Origin: Endotrypanum monterogeii
Lineage: Eukaryota > Euglenozoa > Kinetoplastea > Trypanosomatida > Trypanosomatidae
Length of the DNA stretch: 64,000 nucleotides
Direction of reading: 5' to 3'
Assembly: GCA_000333855.2 (NCBI GenBank)
Contig: CM007345.1
Location: 464,570-528,569 of the forward strand
This document shows, piece after piece, positions 18,665 to 28,300 of this stretch (position 1 is the first letter of the stretch; each line of letters begins with the position of its first letter). The position numbers and the translations under genes are program-made. The notes beneath the pieces are model-generated. The model had not been told where the DNA came from, did not search any database, and saw only the letters and a program-made list of their open reading frames with translations.

Positions 18665-21600
18665 TCAGTACAGGTTTGAGTCCTCATCACAGTGGCAGCT
18701 ACACCCATCTATGGGACAACGTCGGTGCGTGCGGAACCAGTTCTGTAAGTGGTGCGCATGACCGCCATGGCCACACGAGGTGCACCAAGTGAACGCAGTA
18801 GCAACGTCCTTGGTACCCAGACGCACGGGCTCGAGGCACACAGAGCAGCGTGTCGCCGTCGTTCTGCAGAGACCGAGCAATGACCGAATAAGTTGCGTGC
18901 CAGTGTGCTTCTCCCCGCACACGCAACTCGTCGGCTTTGATGACCCCATGGACGCCGATCCGTAGTGAGGTGCATCGGAGATGACATCTGCCGCCCCGCT
19001 AACACCGCGGCCTGTGAAGAATTGCGTTTTAGGCAAAAGACACGACGACGCTGTCGCAGGGGAACTACGACCACAGAGACTGCCACCGCACGCGATGCTG
19101 CCGCCAGCACCAGCGATACGAGAAGCCGCCCGCGGCGCGGATGACATCGACATGTAATTCTCGGGTGAAGAGGAAGAATGGCGCGCATCCATCATCTGGA
19201 AGTTGGGGGGCTGAGTACGCTGAGGAAGGGAATATCCGCTGCTGCGTCCACTAGAACGTACCACGCCAGGTGCGGAAACGAGAGCAGCAGCAGCAGTAGC
19301 AGCTGAGGCAGCAGTGGTGGTGGCGCCTGCACTTCGAGCCACAAACGCGCAACTACGCAGTTGACCACACTCCACGTCGAAGGTCGTGCGGCGCACGAAG
19401 GCCTGCTCATCGTCGAGAAAAGAGCGGTATGCAGCCGCCCACCACACCCACGGCACATCCGCGCCCACGTCATCACATTCTCCATAGTTTGGAGGAAGAA
19501 TAACACCATCCGCACCCCCATAACCTTTGCCTGAGGTTGTATCGCTCGCCGAGACGGTGTAGCACAGCAAGTAGCCGGGAAGGAAACTAGAACCAACGCC
19601 GTTTGGATCTGGTGGATTGCGCCACTTGCCGCCACTGCCCACCCCCTCTGGAGTCTGCGGCGGCGGTGGTAGCACGCTATTGCGCACGAGCAGCGCCGTG
19701 TGTGCCACGCCCTCCTCCAGAGAAACCCTCACATCACCAGCGGATGCCGACGACTGCTGATCCGGAGAGCGCCGCGTGCGACTGGACCGCAAGTAGGAGA
19801 ACGGGGAACATTCGTATACGGTGTCCCGTGCTTGGCTGTTGTCGTCGCTGCCGTCACTACACCCGCCAAAGCTGTTGTCGGGGACTGCACAGGAGGGTGG
19901 GGGGGAAGAAGACATCACAGAGAACTCGTGGGCGCGTGTCGAGCCAAAGGACAGACTGTGCGCAGCCGGTGAACTCACAACCCCCCGCTCCGTTGTCACC
20001 GCCGCGCTCACCTCGGCATCTACCAAGAAAGGAAAAGCGAGGGCCGCTGCTGCGGTGAGCACACCAACACGTGCGAACAGACAGGCGCCAAGCTGGAAGT
20101 CGCCAGTGCTGTCGACGATCTCCTGCATAGCCGCATGCGTGCGGAGGTGAATGCCATGCTGAAGAAGTAAAGCCTGCACTGGATTGGACTCTGGAAGGAG
20201 AATATCCAGCATGATGTATCGGAAGGCAGCGGGCGTGCCTGCCTCCATGACCACGGCCAAGGCGACGCGGTCCCAGAAAGGCAATGCTGAATGTCGATAG
20301 AGGTATGAAGGCAATGCACTCTGCGAGGCTGCTCCGCCGTCGCGTCTCCCTTCTTCCACCGCCAACGCATCATGCGAATGACTGCGCGGCGCTTCCTCGC
20401 CGCGGCGACACAAGCAATGAAAAATGACGAGGAGCCACGGTGTGAGGGATGCACGAAACGACGCGCACACTCGGGGGTCGCTGTTGCGAATCATGGACTG
20501 CGCCTCCTCGGGACGGCGAAGCAGGGTAGCTATGGCACGGTAGCTGGGAGAACGACTAGCGAACCGCAGCAACACCTCCGCTGCGGTGGAATAGCGACCG
20601 TGCGTCACCTCCACTGCGACGGCGCGCTCAATATCGGTGTTGGTATCGTTTTCCCCAAGCACGGGTGTTGCATCCACAAGGGGCACTGACTGCATTAGGC
20701 TTCTCCAAGGCGTCCCCACCTCCCCTGTCAGGGAAGACGGCAGCCACCGCAGCACCTGCAACACCAAAAAGCAGCAGAGATCCTTGTGGCATACACACAC
20801 CTCCATCATGGCCTTCCACGCAGGACCCAAACGTGCCTGCAACCTTGCCGCCGCCACCGCCGCCTCTCTCTGTGTGGAGCCGCGAGCAGCATCAGGAGAG
20901 CTGTGCAGCAACTCCATCAGTGACGGTACGGGCCCCGAGAGAGCAACGAGTGAAACTCCCTCCAGTGCAACGAGGTAAGAAAACAGAAGGGACACATCCT
21001 CGCTGCCGTACCCTCCCACCTTCCTCACCGCGGCGAGGTTGGCCAGCGATGAGAGACCAAAGCCGGCAGCGTGGCGCCGTCTCATGAGCTCCTCGATGCC
21101 TTGGATAGAAACAAGATCAGCGGCGTACAGTGTGGAGCCAAGGCCAACGAAGACGCTGCCTTCCTCGTGCCACGCGGTCACGGCCCGCACTTCGATCGGC
21201 ACGGACCCCACCTCCCCCGCTGCGTTCATTACTACAACATAGGATACATTGCCAGGGCCTATGCGAAGTGCACCATGGAGGTCAACGCGCTGATCAGCGG
21301 TGTACACCGCAGCGCTTGCGGCTTCACTCTTGGTGTCTTTTGCGGGGTAGCTCGAGACGGTGACGTAGGGCTCATGCATCGCATGAAAATGTGGCGAGTG
21401 ATGTCTCCGACGCTGATGATGTAGCTGCTGCGTGGAGAGAGATGCTGTGGTAGACAAGGAAGCCCAACGGTTTGACGTCGCCTTGCTGTCACCGCCCTGG
21501 AAATAGCCACTATGGTTACTTCCCATCGTGTATCGACGGTAATGACGTATACCGCCCGCCGCGCCCGCACCCCCATGGAACGGCTGCAACATAATGGCTG

Positions 21601-24277
21601 CCAAGGCGCTTTCCTTTAGTTGTGGGCGGTAGTCGTTGGCCGGAGCTCCGCTTGCCCTGACAACACCGGCACACCCCGCACCGGGGCTAGCGCCAGCCCT
21701 GCAGCCTGCTCGTAAGTACAAACCCTGCTCGCGGCCTCTAACAGAGCTGAACAAATCGAGCTGATCGACGCAGTGATCAGCATTGTCGCTGTAGCCGACT
21801 TTGTGTCGTCTACCATGGTGCGGCAGTGACACCACAGCCAAACCAGCCCAAAGAGGGCTCGCTGGTCGACACAAAACCCCTGCAACGACTCCTTCCTCAG
21901 ATAGGGAAACAGAAGAGTAGCCCAGACGACAGCGCGGGTCAACGGCAGCGCTAAGCAGCGCTGTCTGCCGCTGAGACCGCTCCATCCGGCGCTGAGGAGG
22001 TGACTGCTCCACTGCCGTGCCCCTGGTGCCCATTGCCCTGGGAACAGGTTCATTTATCGGCTGAGCGACTGCGCTATCTAGTGCACTGAGCGACGCGGTG
22101 GCAGCTGACACGTACTCCACATTCACAAGTGAGTGCAGGGGCAGACGAACGGTGTAGTCGTTCACGACCTGGTACACAGACGACTGGGGGGTGGAAGGGG
22201 TGCCAAAGGTGGGTTGCCTCGCAGCCCTTTCGCCCACTACCCCAGTGCCTTTGGTGTCCTCTTGGTCCACGGCACTGCCATCGTCAGCACCCGAATCCCT
22301 ATCCATCATTCGAGCGGCGCGGAGGATGCGCAGCGCCCCCTCCTCCAAGTTGCCAATGACAAGCTCTAAATCATAGCTGAACTTCCAGGAAAAAGTGTAG
22401 TACGTGCCGCACCGCGCCGCAGCCACCTCCATTCTGTGCTGTAGCACCTGCGTCAGCCGATGCGACAGCGTTGGGGATTGAGCCCCGGACCACGCGCGCG
22501 ACCGCTTCTGCGGCGCTTGATCGTTCTGGTACTCGACTAACGTCAGCACGCAGCCGGAGTGCAGCGCGGAAACAGAGCCAGCGTAATTGTAGTGCGGAAA
22601 TAAAGGGTCAACACCGCCATCAATCGAAAAAGCTTCGTTGAGATGTCCTTCACTCGTCTTCACCGCAAGACCCTCGTCAGACCACCCGACGTGGCGGTCA
22701 TGCCTTTGGCCCCCTTGAGAACCTGCAGATGGGGCGGCTCCAAAGTGGGAGGCGCATTTCTGCCGGCTGTCGTGTGGGTAACTCTCCTTGCCACTCGCGG
22801 CACCGCACTGCGAGTGTCCACAAGCACCCTTGCTACCGACCGCCTGGCTTGCAGATGACCTCCCCAGGATACTGCTGTAGCTATCGGGAGAGTGCAAAGT
22901 TGGGTAGCTGCTGTGTTTCCGCTCCGCTGCGGTGACAGTGCAGGTCTTCAGCCCATTCGCACCGGCCCACACGGATTGCGATAGGACCCCCACGATTGGC
23001 AAAAAAGGGTGGCAATAAAGGAAAGATGCGCTCAGCGTGCTCAGACGCAACTCGCAGAGTGGTGCCTCCAGCTGGTCGGTGTCGAACAGAAAGACATTGC
23101 CACGCTCGCTCCCAACAGCGACCGTGCCGTTGGCAGGGAAGAAATCGCTGGAGACAAGGGCACCGGTCTCTGCCAGAACACATGAAGCAACGAGGTCGAC
23201 TCGCATGCCGTCCCTCTGACCTCCCACAGCAACATGGGCGACACGGTTGGTGCGGGAGTCGCGATGGGGGACCTGATAGCCCAATCCACCAGATGTTACT
23301 GGCCCGCGGTACGGACTCTCCTTGGCTGGGTCGAGCAGCTCCTGTCGGCGTGCCTCGGAAATGGATACCTCGTACCACTCTACCCAACCTGAGGTATAAC
23401 CCACCAGAACGAGCGGTTTGTCACGCATCCAAGTAATAGTGGAAGGTGCATCTCTGCGGTGCAGTCCGTTATCTTCCCCTTCGCACCTGAGTGACGTCAG
23501 TGAGGCCGGTCGGGATATATCGGAGGTAGTGCACGCACCGTGAAACGATGAGGTCGCTCTTAAGGACATCATTGCCGCGGTGGTACCACAAATAAAAGAG
23601 GAGGAGGACAGGGCTTCGCCTCCCCCACCCCCCCCACTCGGGGATAGGCTGGGGAGCGCCATCACCAGGGACGACGGCGAGGGAGGCCGTAAGGCGCCCC
23701 CGCCGCTCTCTGATGCAGCCGTCGGGACCAGCGAAGTCGCACACGGATTCACCGTTGAAGACATCTGACCCTGTCTGCGCTGCTGCTGCTCACGAAGGCT
23801 TTTGGGGTCCTTTCCTCGGATGTATAGCAGCAGATCCTCCTGAAGCACGACGAGGGCTAACAAGCCGTTGGCAGCCCCGATGAAGGCCATATCGGTGCCA
23901 AAGACGGTCCTGTTCGCCATGCTAAAACAGCATTGCGTTGTCTGAAAAATGTTTGGCAGTGTCAGGGTGCACTGCGTGTGCACTCGTGTGCCGGTGGTGA
24001 ACTGTACGTCGTGCTGAGCAACACTGTGCCCTGCGCCTTGGTAAGCGGAAAAGGAGGGCGTGGGGGAGAGTCGTTGACCGAGCCGCTGGGGGTTCGCACC
24101 ACCCTCTACAAACGCATCCACACCCTTCAAGTGAGTATGTGGCTCTGGCACACCGCCGATGCCGCTCTCCCCCACGCGTCCGTAGCGCGCGCAATCTACC
24201 GTGAAGTATGTAAGCACACCATTCGTCAGCGACCCAAAGCCGTTGTGGGAGTCTGGCTGACACGAGAAGTACTTCAT
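18665..24277 (-). CDS. MIOS-like GATOR2/SEA-complex protein, copy B
   Basis: A 1870-aa relative of MIOS (Sea4), a scaffold subunit of GATOR2/SEACAT, which relays amino-acid status to TORC1 at the lysosome/vacuole. Visible in order: degenerate WD40-like blades (for example VAVGSERGNVFLFD); a linker LMRRRHAAGFGL resembling the MIOS VMRKRALARYGL segment; an alpha-solenoid with AVAVEVTHGRYSTAAEVLL; the signature IVDSTGDFQLGACLF near 1382-1396 (MIOS: VDRTGDVQTASY); WWAAAYRSFLDDEQAF; and a C-terminal RING-like end FTWCTSCGHGGHAHHLQNWF then CPIDGCSCHC. Large Ser/Gly-rich inserts more than double the usual ~870 aa length. The zinc ribbon before the RING is incomplete: one expected Cys of a CxxC pair is missing at SLLGLC. 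The start is at 24277, after rejecting an HTHTHT leader that reaches 24436. It lies next to copy A. Confidence 0.82.
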   Translation of the reverse strand: MKYFSCQPDSHNGFGSLTNGVLTYFTVDCARYGRVGESGIGGVPEPHTHLKGVDAFVEGGANPQRLGQRLSPTPSFSAYQGAGHSVAQHDVQFTTGTRVHTQCTLTLPNIFQTTQCCFSMANRTVFGTDMAFIGAANGLLALVVLQEDLLLYIRGKDPKSLREQQQRRQGQMSSTVNPCATSLVPTAASESGGGALRPPSPSSLVMALPSLSPSGGGGGGEALSSSSFICGTTAAMMSLRATSSFHGACTTSDISRPASLTSLRCEGEDNGLHRRDAPSTITWMRDKPLVLVGYTSGWVEWYEVSISEARRQELLDPAKESPYRGPVTSGGLGYQVPHRDSRTNRVAHVAVGGQRDGMRVDLVASCVLAETGALVSSDFFPANGTVAVGSERGNVFLFDTDQLEAPLCELRLSTLSASFLYCHPFLPIVGVLSQSVWAGANGLKTCTVTAAERKHSSYPTLHSPDSYSSILGRSSASQAVGSKGACGHSQCGAASGKESYPHDSRQKCASHFGAAPSAGSQGGQRHDRHVGWSDEGLAVKTSEGHLNEAFSIDGGVDPLFPHYNYAGSVSALHSGCVLTLVEYQNDQAPQKRSRAWSGAQSPTLSHRLTQVLQHRMEVAAARCGTYYTFSWKFSYDLELVIGNLEEGALRILRAARMMDRDSGADDGSAVDQEDTKGTGVVGERAARQPTFGTPSTPQSSVYQVVNDYTVRLPLHSLVNVEYVSAATASLSALDSAVAQPINEPVPRAMGTRGTAVEQSPPQRRMERSQRQTALLSAAVDPRCRLGYSSVSLSEEGVVAGVLCRPASPLWAGLAVVSLPHHGRRHKVGYSDNADHCVDQLDLFSSVRGREQGLYLRAGCRAGASPGAGCAGVVRASGAPANDYRPQLKESALAAIMLQPFHGGAGAAGGIRHYRRYTMGSNHSGYFQGGDSKATSNRWASLSTTASLSTQQLHHQRRRHHSPHFHAMHEPYVTVSSYPAKDTKSEAASAAVYTADQRVDLHGALRIGPGNVSYVVVMNAAGEVGSVPIEVRAVTAWHEEGSVFVGLGSTLYAADLVSIQGIEELMRRRHAAGFGLSSLANLAAVRKVGGYGSEDVSLLFSYLVALEGVSLVALSGPVPSLMELLHSSPDAARGSTQREAAVAAARLQARLGPAWKAMMEVCVCHKDLCCFLVLQVLRWLPSSLTGEVGTPWRSLMQSVPLVDATPVLGENDTNTDIERAVAVEVTHGRYSTAAEVLLRFASRSPSYRAIATLLRRPEEAQSMIRNSDPRVCASFRASLTPWLLVIFHCLCRRGEEAPRSHSHDALAVEEGRRDGGAASQSALPSYLYRHSALPFWDRVALAVVMEAGTPAAFRYIMLDILLPESNPVQALLLQHGIHLRTHAAMQEIVDSTGDFQLGACLFARVGVLTAAAALAFPFLVDAEVSAAVTTERGVVSSPAAHSLSFGSTRAHEFSVMSSSPPPSCAVPDNSFGGCSDGSDDNSQARDTVYECSPFSYLRSSRTRRSPDQQSSASAGDVRVSLEEGVAHTALLVRNSVLPPPPQTPEGVGSGGKWRNPPDPNGVGSSFLPGYLLCYTVSASDTTSGKGYGGADGVILPPNYGECDDVGADVPWVWWAAAYRSFLDDEQAFVRRTTFDVECGQLRSCAFVARSAGATTTAASAATAAAALVSAPGVVRSSGRSSGYSLPQRTQPPNFQMMDARHSSSSPENYMSMSSAPRAASRIAGAGGSIACGGSLCGRSSPATASSCLLPKTQFFTGRGVSGAADVISDAPHYGSASMGSSKPTSCVCGEKHTGTQLIRSLLGLCRTTATRCSVCLEPVRLGTKDVATAFTWCTSCGHGGHAHHLQNWFRTHRRCPIDGCSCHCDEDSNLY

Positions 24278-24286
24278 GGAATAAGC

Positions 24287-24312
24287 CTTGAAGAGAGACA
24301 AAGTGACGATCG

Positions 24313-24348
<36 letters not shown>

Positions 24349-24428
24349 ATGGGGAGAGGAAGTGATGGCGATGATGATGATAGCCGAAAGAAGAACCAAT
24401 GAAGAGGTCATGGAGAAAAAAAAAAAGA
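24287..24428 (-). promoter_or_regulatory. Candidate spliced-leader acceptor, MIOS-like copy B
   Basis: A minus-strand T-rich tract (about 24428-24416) is followed by some 125 nt with no AG at all; the first AG is at 24288-24287, ten bases before the ATG at 24277. A long AG-free zone before the acceptor supports both the site and the start. Confidence 0.45.
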
Positions 24429-24726
24429 CACGTCATAAGAAGAAATGAAAGCGGCGACGAGTGTAGACAGTCTTTTGCTCAGTCACAGATACAGTGCTGT
24501 ATCGGGCCAGTTGCGGGCACGTAGTTGACGAGGGAGAGGAGTAGTATGTGGTCGAGTCCCCTCTCTCTGCATCTGGCACACGTACTCCCTGCTGCCTCTG
24601 CTGTTAATATACAAATGGAGACGAGTGTATACTGTGCGCGGTTGGCTTAGTGCCAAGCTATAGGTATCAAAAAAAAAAAAAAAAGAGTTCGTGCGGAGAA
24701 ATGACCGATGTGAAGCAGAGTGACCG

Positions 24727-24754
24727 GTGCGCGTTCATCTATCTATCTATCTAT

Positions 24755-24796
<42 letters not shown>

Positions 24797-24806
24797 GAAC
24801 GCGCAC
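24727..24806. repeat. GATA/TATC inverted repeat with 14-base unique arms
   Basis: The 14 bases starting GTGCGCGTTCATCT at 24727 are perfectly complementary to 24793-24806. Between them (TATC)n changes into (GATA)n at about 24754, so the whole block can fold as a long hairpin, with extra GATA units in the loop. It lies in the transcribed spacer between the two MIOS-like genes. Confidence 0.85.
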
Positions 24807-25316
24807 ACATACAGTGATACACGATACCAGCTTGCAGAGAGCGGTGATCGATGCAAAAGGGGGGCAGTTACCATGGGAGTAAAGAAGAAAGGTGTCTGGT
24901 GCAGGTGTGCTCCGACCATGCACATGTTACAACTCATTCGATGTTCACGTTTGTGTGTGCGTATGTATGTGCATCTGAGTGACAGCGCGAAATACACATG
25001 CATGAGGCGGGAAACTAGAGATGTGCATGTGGCATGGCAGGGCCATCAGTGACACAGCTGAGCTTAGCGCCATGGCCCACGCGACTCCTCGCCGAGTCCT
25101 ATCGCCGCCGTTACCCCTCGTCACTTGTCCTTCACTCGCTCCAGTGGAATACTACGGTAACACCTCCCAAGAAAACGTTATCCCTGTCAGTGATTCCGTG
25201 TACTTGCGCGCACAGGAGGGGGAAAAGGGGAAGGGGAAGGGAGACAGACCGACAAAAAAAAAAAAAAAGTGGGAAAAAGGCAACGGCAGTAAGAGCAAGC
25301 ACAGCGGTCTCCAAAG

Positions 25317-28300
25317 CTATGAAAGATGAACACTATCGCAGCAGTGACAGGGACAGTTTTCAACGGGGCATTTAGTGTGCTTGCTGAACCACTCCCGCAG
25401 GTGACACCAGTGGCCGCCGTGCAGACACACGCTGCACCACCCGAAGAAGCGCCCTGGCGGCAGCTCTGTGGCGCGGTGCTCCATGCGTTCACCGCACACT
25501 GTGCACATCGGTGTCTGCCACTGTCGGCATTCTGGGTTGCCGCACGGAATGAGCTGCTTTCGGGACATGTTGGTCGACGTCATCGATGTGATGGTGCTCT
25601 TGCTCCGCGCTGTGGCATGCATCGCTTGGCCACAGTTGCACCGCAGCTCTACTCCTCGGTGATGCGCTTCACTGGCTACAGAGTTAGCCCCACCGACAGC
25701 TGTGGATATCTCGCGCAACGAGCGGTCACGATCTGTTGCCGTGGTTGCAGTGGTCTGTGCAAATCGATTCAAGGTGCGCTCCATCATCATAGCTGTTTGC
25801 GTCAACATCATGGCGGCAGCAGTAGAAGGCCCGGACGCCGTGCCGAGGTCGCCGCCAAGTGACCCCAACGCGCTTGGGAAACCTTTCGTTCGAGGAATGC
25901 CGGTACCCAAGAGAACCGCCCCATGGCCACTTGCAGGAGCCCCAGCGGCCGCGTCACTAGCAACGCCCCCGCAAGGTACGGTGCTACCTGCAGCACCCAT
26001 GACACCACCGGTGTGCATGATACTTCCCCCGCAGGCAGTGCCACCACCCCCGCGCTTACCGGCTTCCTCACGCGCATGGACAAGCTTCACCATTTGCAGA
26101 TCGTGCTGACTGCGCCACATGGAAAACCCCTGATTGTTGAGCAGCTGCCGGTACGCATCACGCCACGCGTAGACATCGGATGACAGTATATCACCGAACA
26201 CAGCTGCGTAGCTCAAAGACGTTTGCAGATCACTGGTCTCGTCCACGTAACGCTGCAGAGCGCTCCAGTCGGTGCTGACTCCTCCTACGACTGTCACGAG
26301 CAGCAGGGAGCATCCACACACGGGGAAGAAGTTACCCACCGATGCAGTGGGTACGACCGCAGGTGAAATGAAGACCTTGTCAGGGTTGCTGCGGTGGGAC
26401 TCGACGGTGCAGTACGCCGGGGTATCGCTTGGCATTTTTGGGATGCGGTCGCTGAAAGACCTGGGCGAAGCGACGCCACATAACGAAGAGCTCTGCGCGG
26501 AGGAAGAAAGCAGACCGGCCGGTAACCTGCGCTGTGCATCCACACGTCGTTCTTGATGCGCAGCGGCCCCCGGTGACGATGCGGTTGAAAAATCTATTCC
26601 GCGCGCCCTGTCGATATCGGCTCCTGGAGCCTCCGCAGCGGTGGCAATGGCGCAGGAGCCACGATACTGCTGCTCCACCAATATCTGAAGGACCTCCATC
26701 AAGTTCGTAATATGGCCGCTATGATAACTCGAAGGCAACAGGAGAGCAACGCCGAGGGCCACCTTGTCCGACAGAATAAGACGCGGGTATCTCTCCAGCA
26801 AGCGCAGTACAACCTCCTTCTGTTGCGCCAACTCAAAGCAGTCATCAAAACGGCTGACCGGTTTCATTGCTGCCGTGTTGCTCCTTGCGTTCGACGAGGC
26901 GCTGTGTCGTATGCGTTCCGATGCTTCAGCCTGCCCTGGTGGCGATGTGGCAGACCCTGAAGTCGTGCAGAACTGCTGATGCATCAGGAGCTCCTCGTAT
27001 GTCAGCATCAAATGAACCCAGAAGGTTACACCAGAGGAGTCAACTGTCGCCAGGTTTATCAGCGTCGTCTGTCCATCGCGAGCCGCAGATAGAGTCAGGG
27101 CAATACTAGGGTACTGCGCGTTGTGGGTACCGTAGAGCGCAAGCAACTCGGCAGCCTCCTCGTGACGATCCAGCAACACGAGCACGGCTACGCGTCGCTC
27201 CAGCGCCTCCTGCAGGCTGTGTTGTCCTATGCCGTCTCCCTGAACAAAGAATCTCTCCGCCGGGTGACTCGGTTGACCAGAACGGTGCAGAGGGGGCAAC
27301 TTGGCTGCCTGCGCCGCACCACCTGCCCCCGAATCACCTGTAGTGTCAGCCCCCCCACCCTCTGCGGTTTGCCCGGTCGGTCGATCCACAATACAGACTG
27401 GTGGCGGAGTCGTCCAGCCCATAGACTGCAGCACGAGCTCACGCAGCATACCAATCGCTGCAGAGTATGTCGGGCGGTTCGCCACGCCGTGCCGCGCAGC
27501 ACCACCGGCCGTCCCCTGGCGGACGGTACCGCCTGCATGACTCGACGAGGCCGTGCGGCCCACTCCGGCGTTCATCGCGGTGCCTGTCAAGTGCGATGTC
27601 TGTGGCGATAAACAGCCACGAATACCCGCCGCGGCAGCGCTGAACGGGTCCCGTGGAAACCCCGGTGGTCGCCCGTGCCGCTCCATTGAGCTTGACAGGT
27701 TCGCAAAGAGAGGCGATGGGAGTGCCATGGCCCCGATAGGGCCAATCATGTCATTGTCGCACGGAGAAGCGGAGCCCAACACCACGTCGGCCTCACTGGC
27801 CCCCGCGAGAGACTGTCGGTGATGATCGAGCCGAAACTCCGAGGAAAGACGGGTATCACTCAACCCCAACTGTTGCCGCGAGTCGCGCTCCGATGCCAAC
27901 AGCTCCAACAACCCCGGCACAGCTTGCCTCAGGCTAAGAACTACCGAGGGAGACGATGCTGCTGGCCCCACAACTGAGCCTGTATTGCGCGAATCCCTTG
28001 GCGCGGTCACGGAAGACGGGAAGAGCAGCTGGGCAGCACAACAGCCGTAAAGGAAGGTGGTGTACGCCTCTCGATCGACCCCTTCACGCAAGAGGACGGC
28101 CAAGTTATGCAGCGGATCGCATGCGAAACCGCTGCGCAATCGCCACCAGAGATGACGCGTACGCTCGATGCGGTGAAACTCAGAAAAGCCCACCTCTTGT
28201 GGAACCGACACCGGTGCTGTCTTTGACTTGGGGAGAACTCGACCCGATGCAGATGAGGTTGCCGTGTATGCTTCCTTCACTGAGTCCGTAGGGGCGGACG

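Larger units (their letters stand above)
24278..25316. other. Intergenic region between the two MIOS-like genes
   Basis: Contains a (GT)n run (about 24318-24344), A-rich purine tracts near 24416-24428 and 24669-24684, the GATA/TATC hairpin at 24727-24806, a more complex stretch 25020-25200, and a poly-A tract near 25254-25268. No gene is seen. Confidence 0.5.

Noticed and set aside
24739..24796. Plain GATA microsatellite
   Set aside because: The matching 14-base unique arms outside the repeat make it an inverted repeat, not just a microsatellite.
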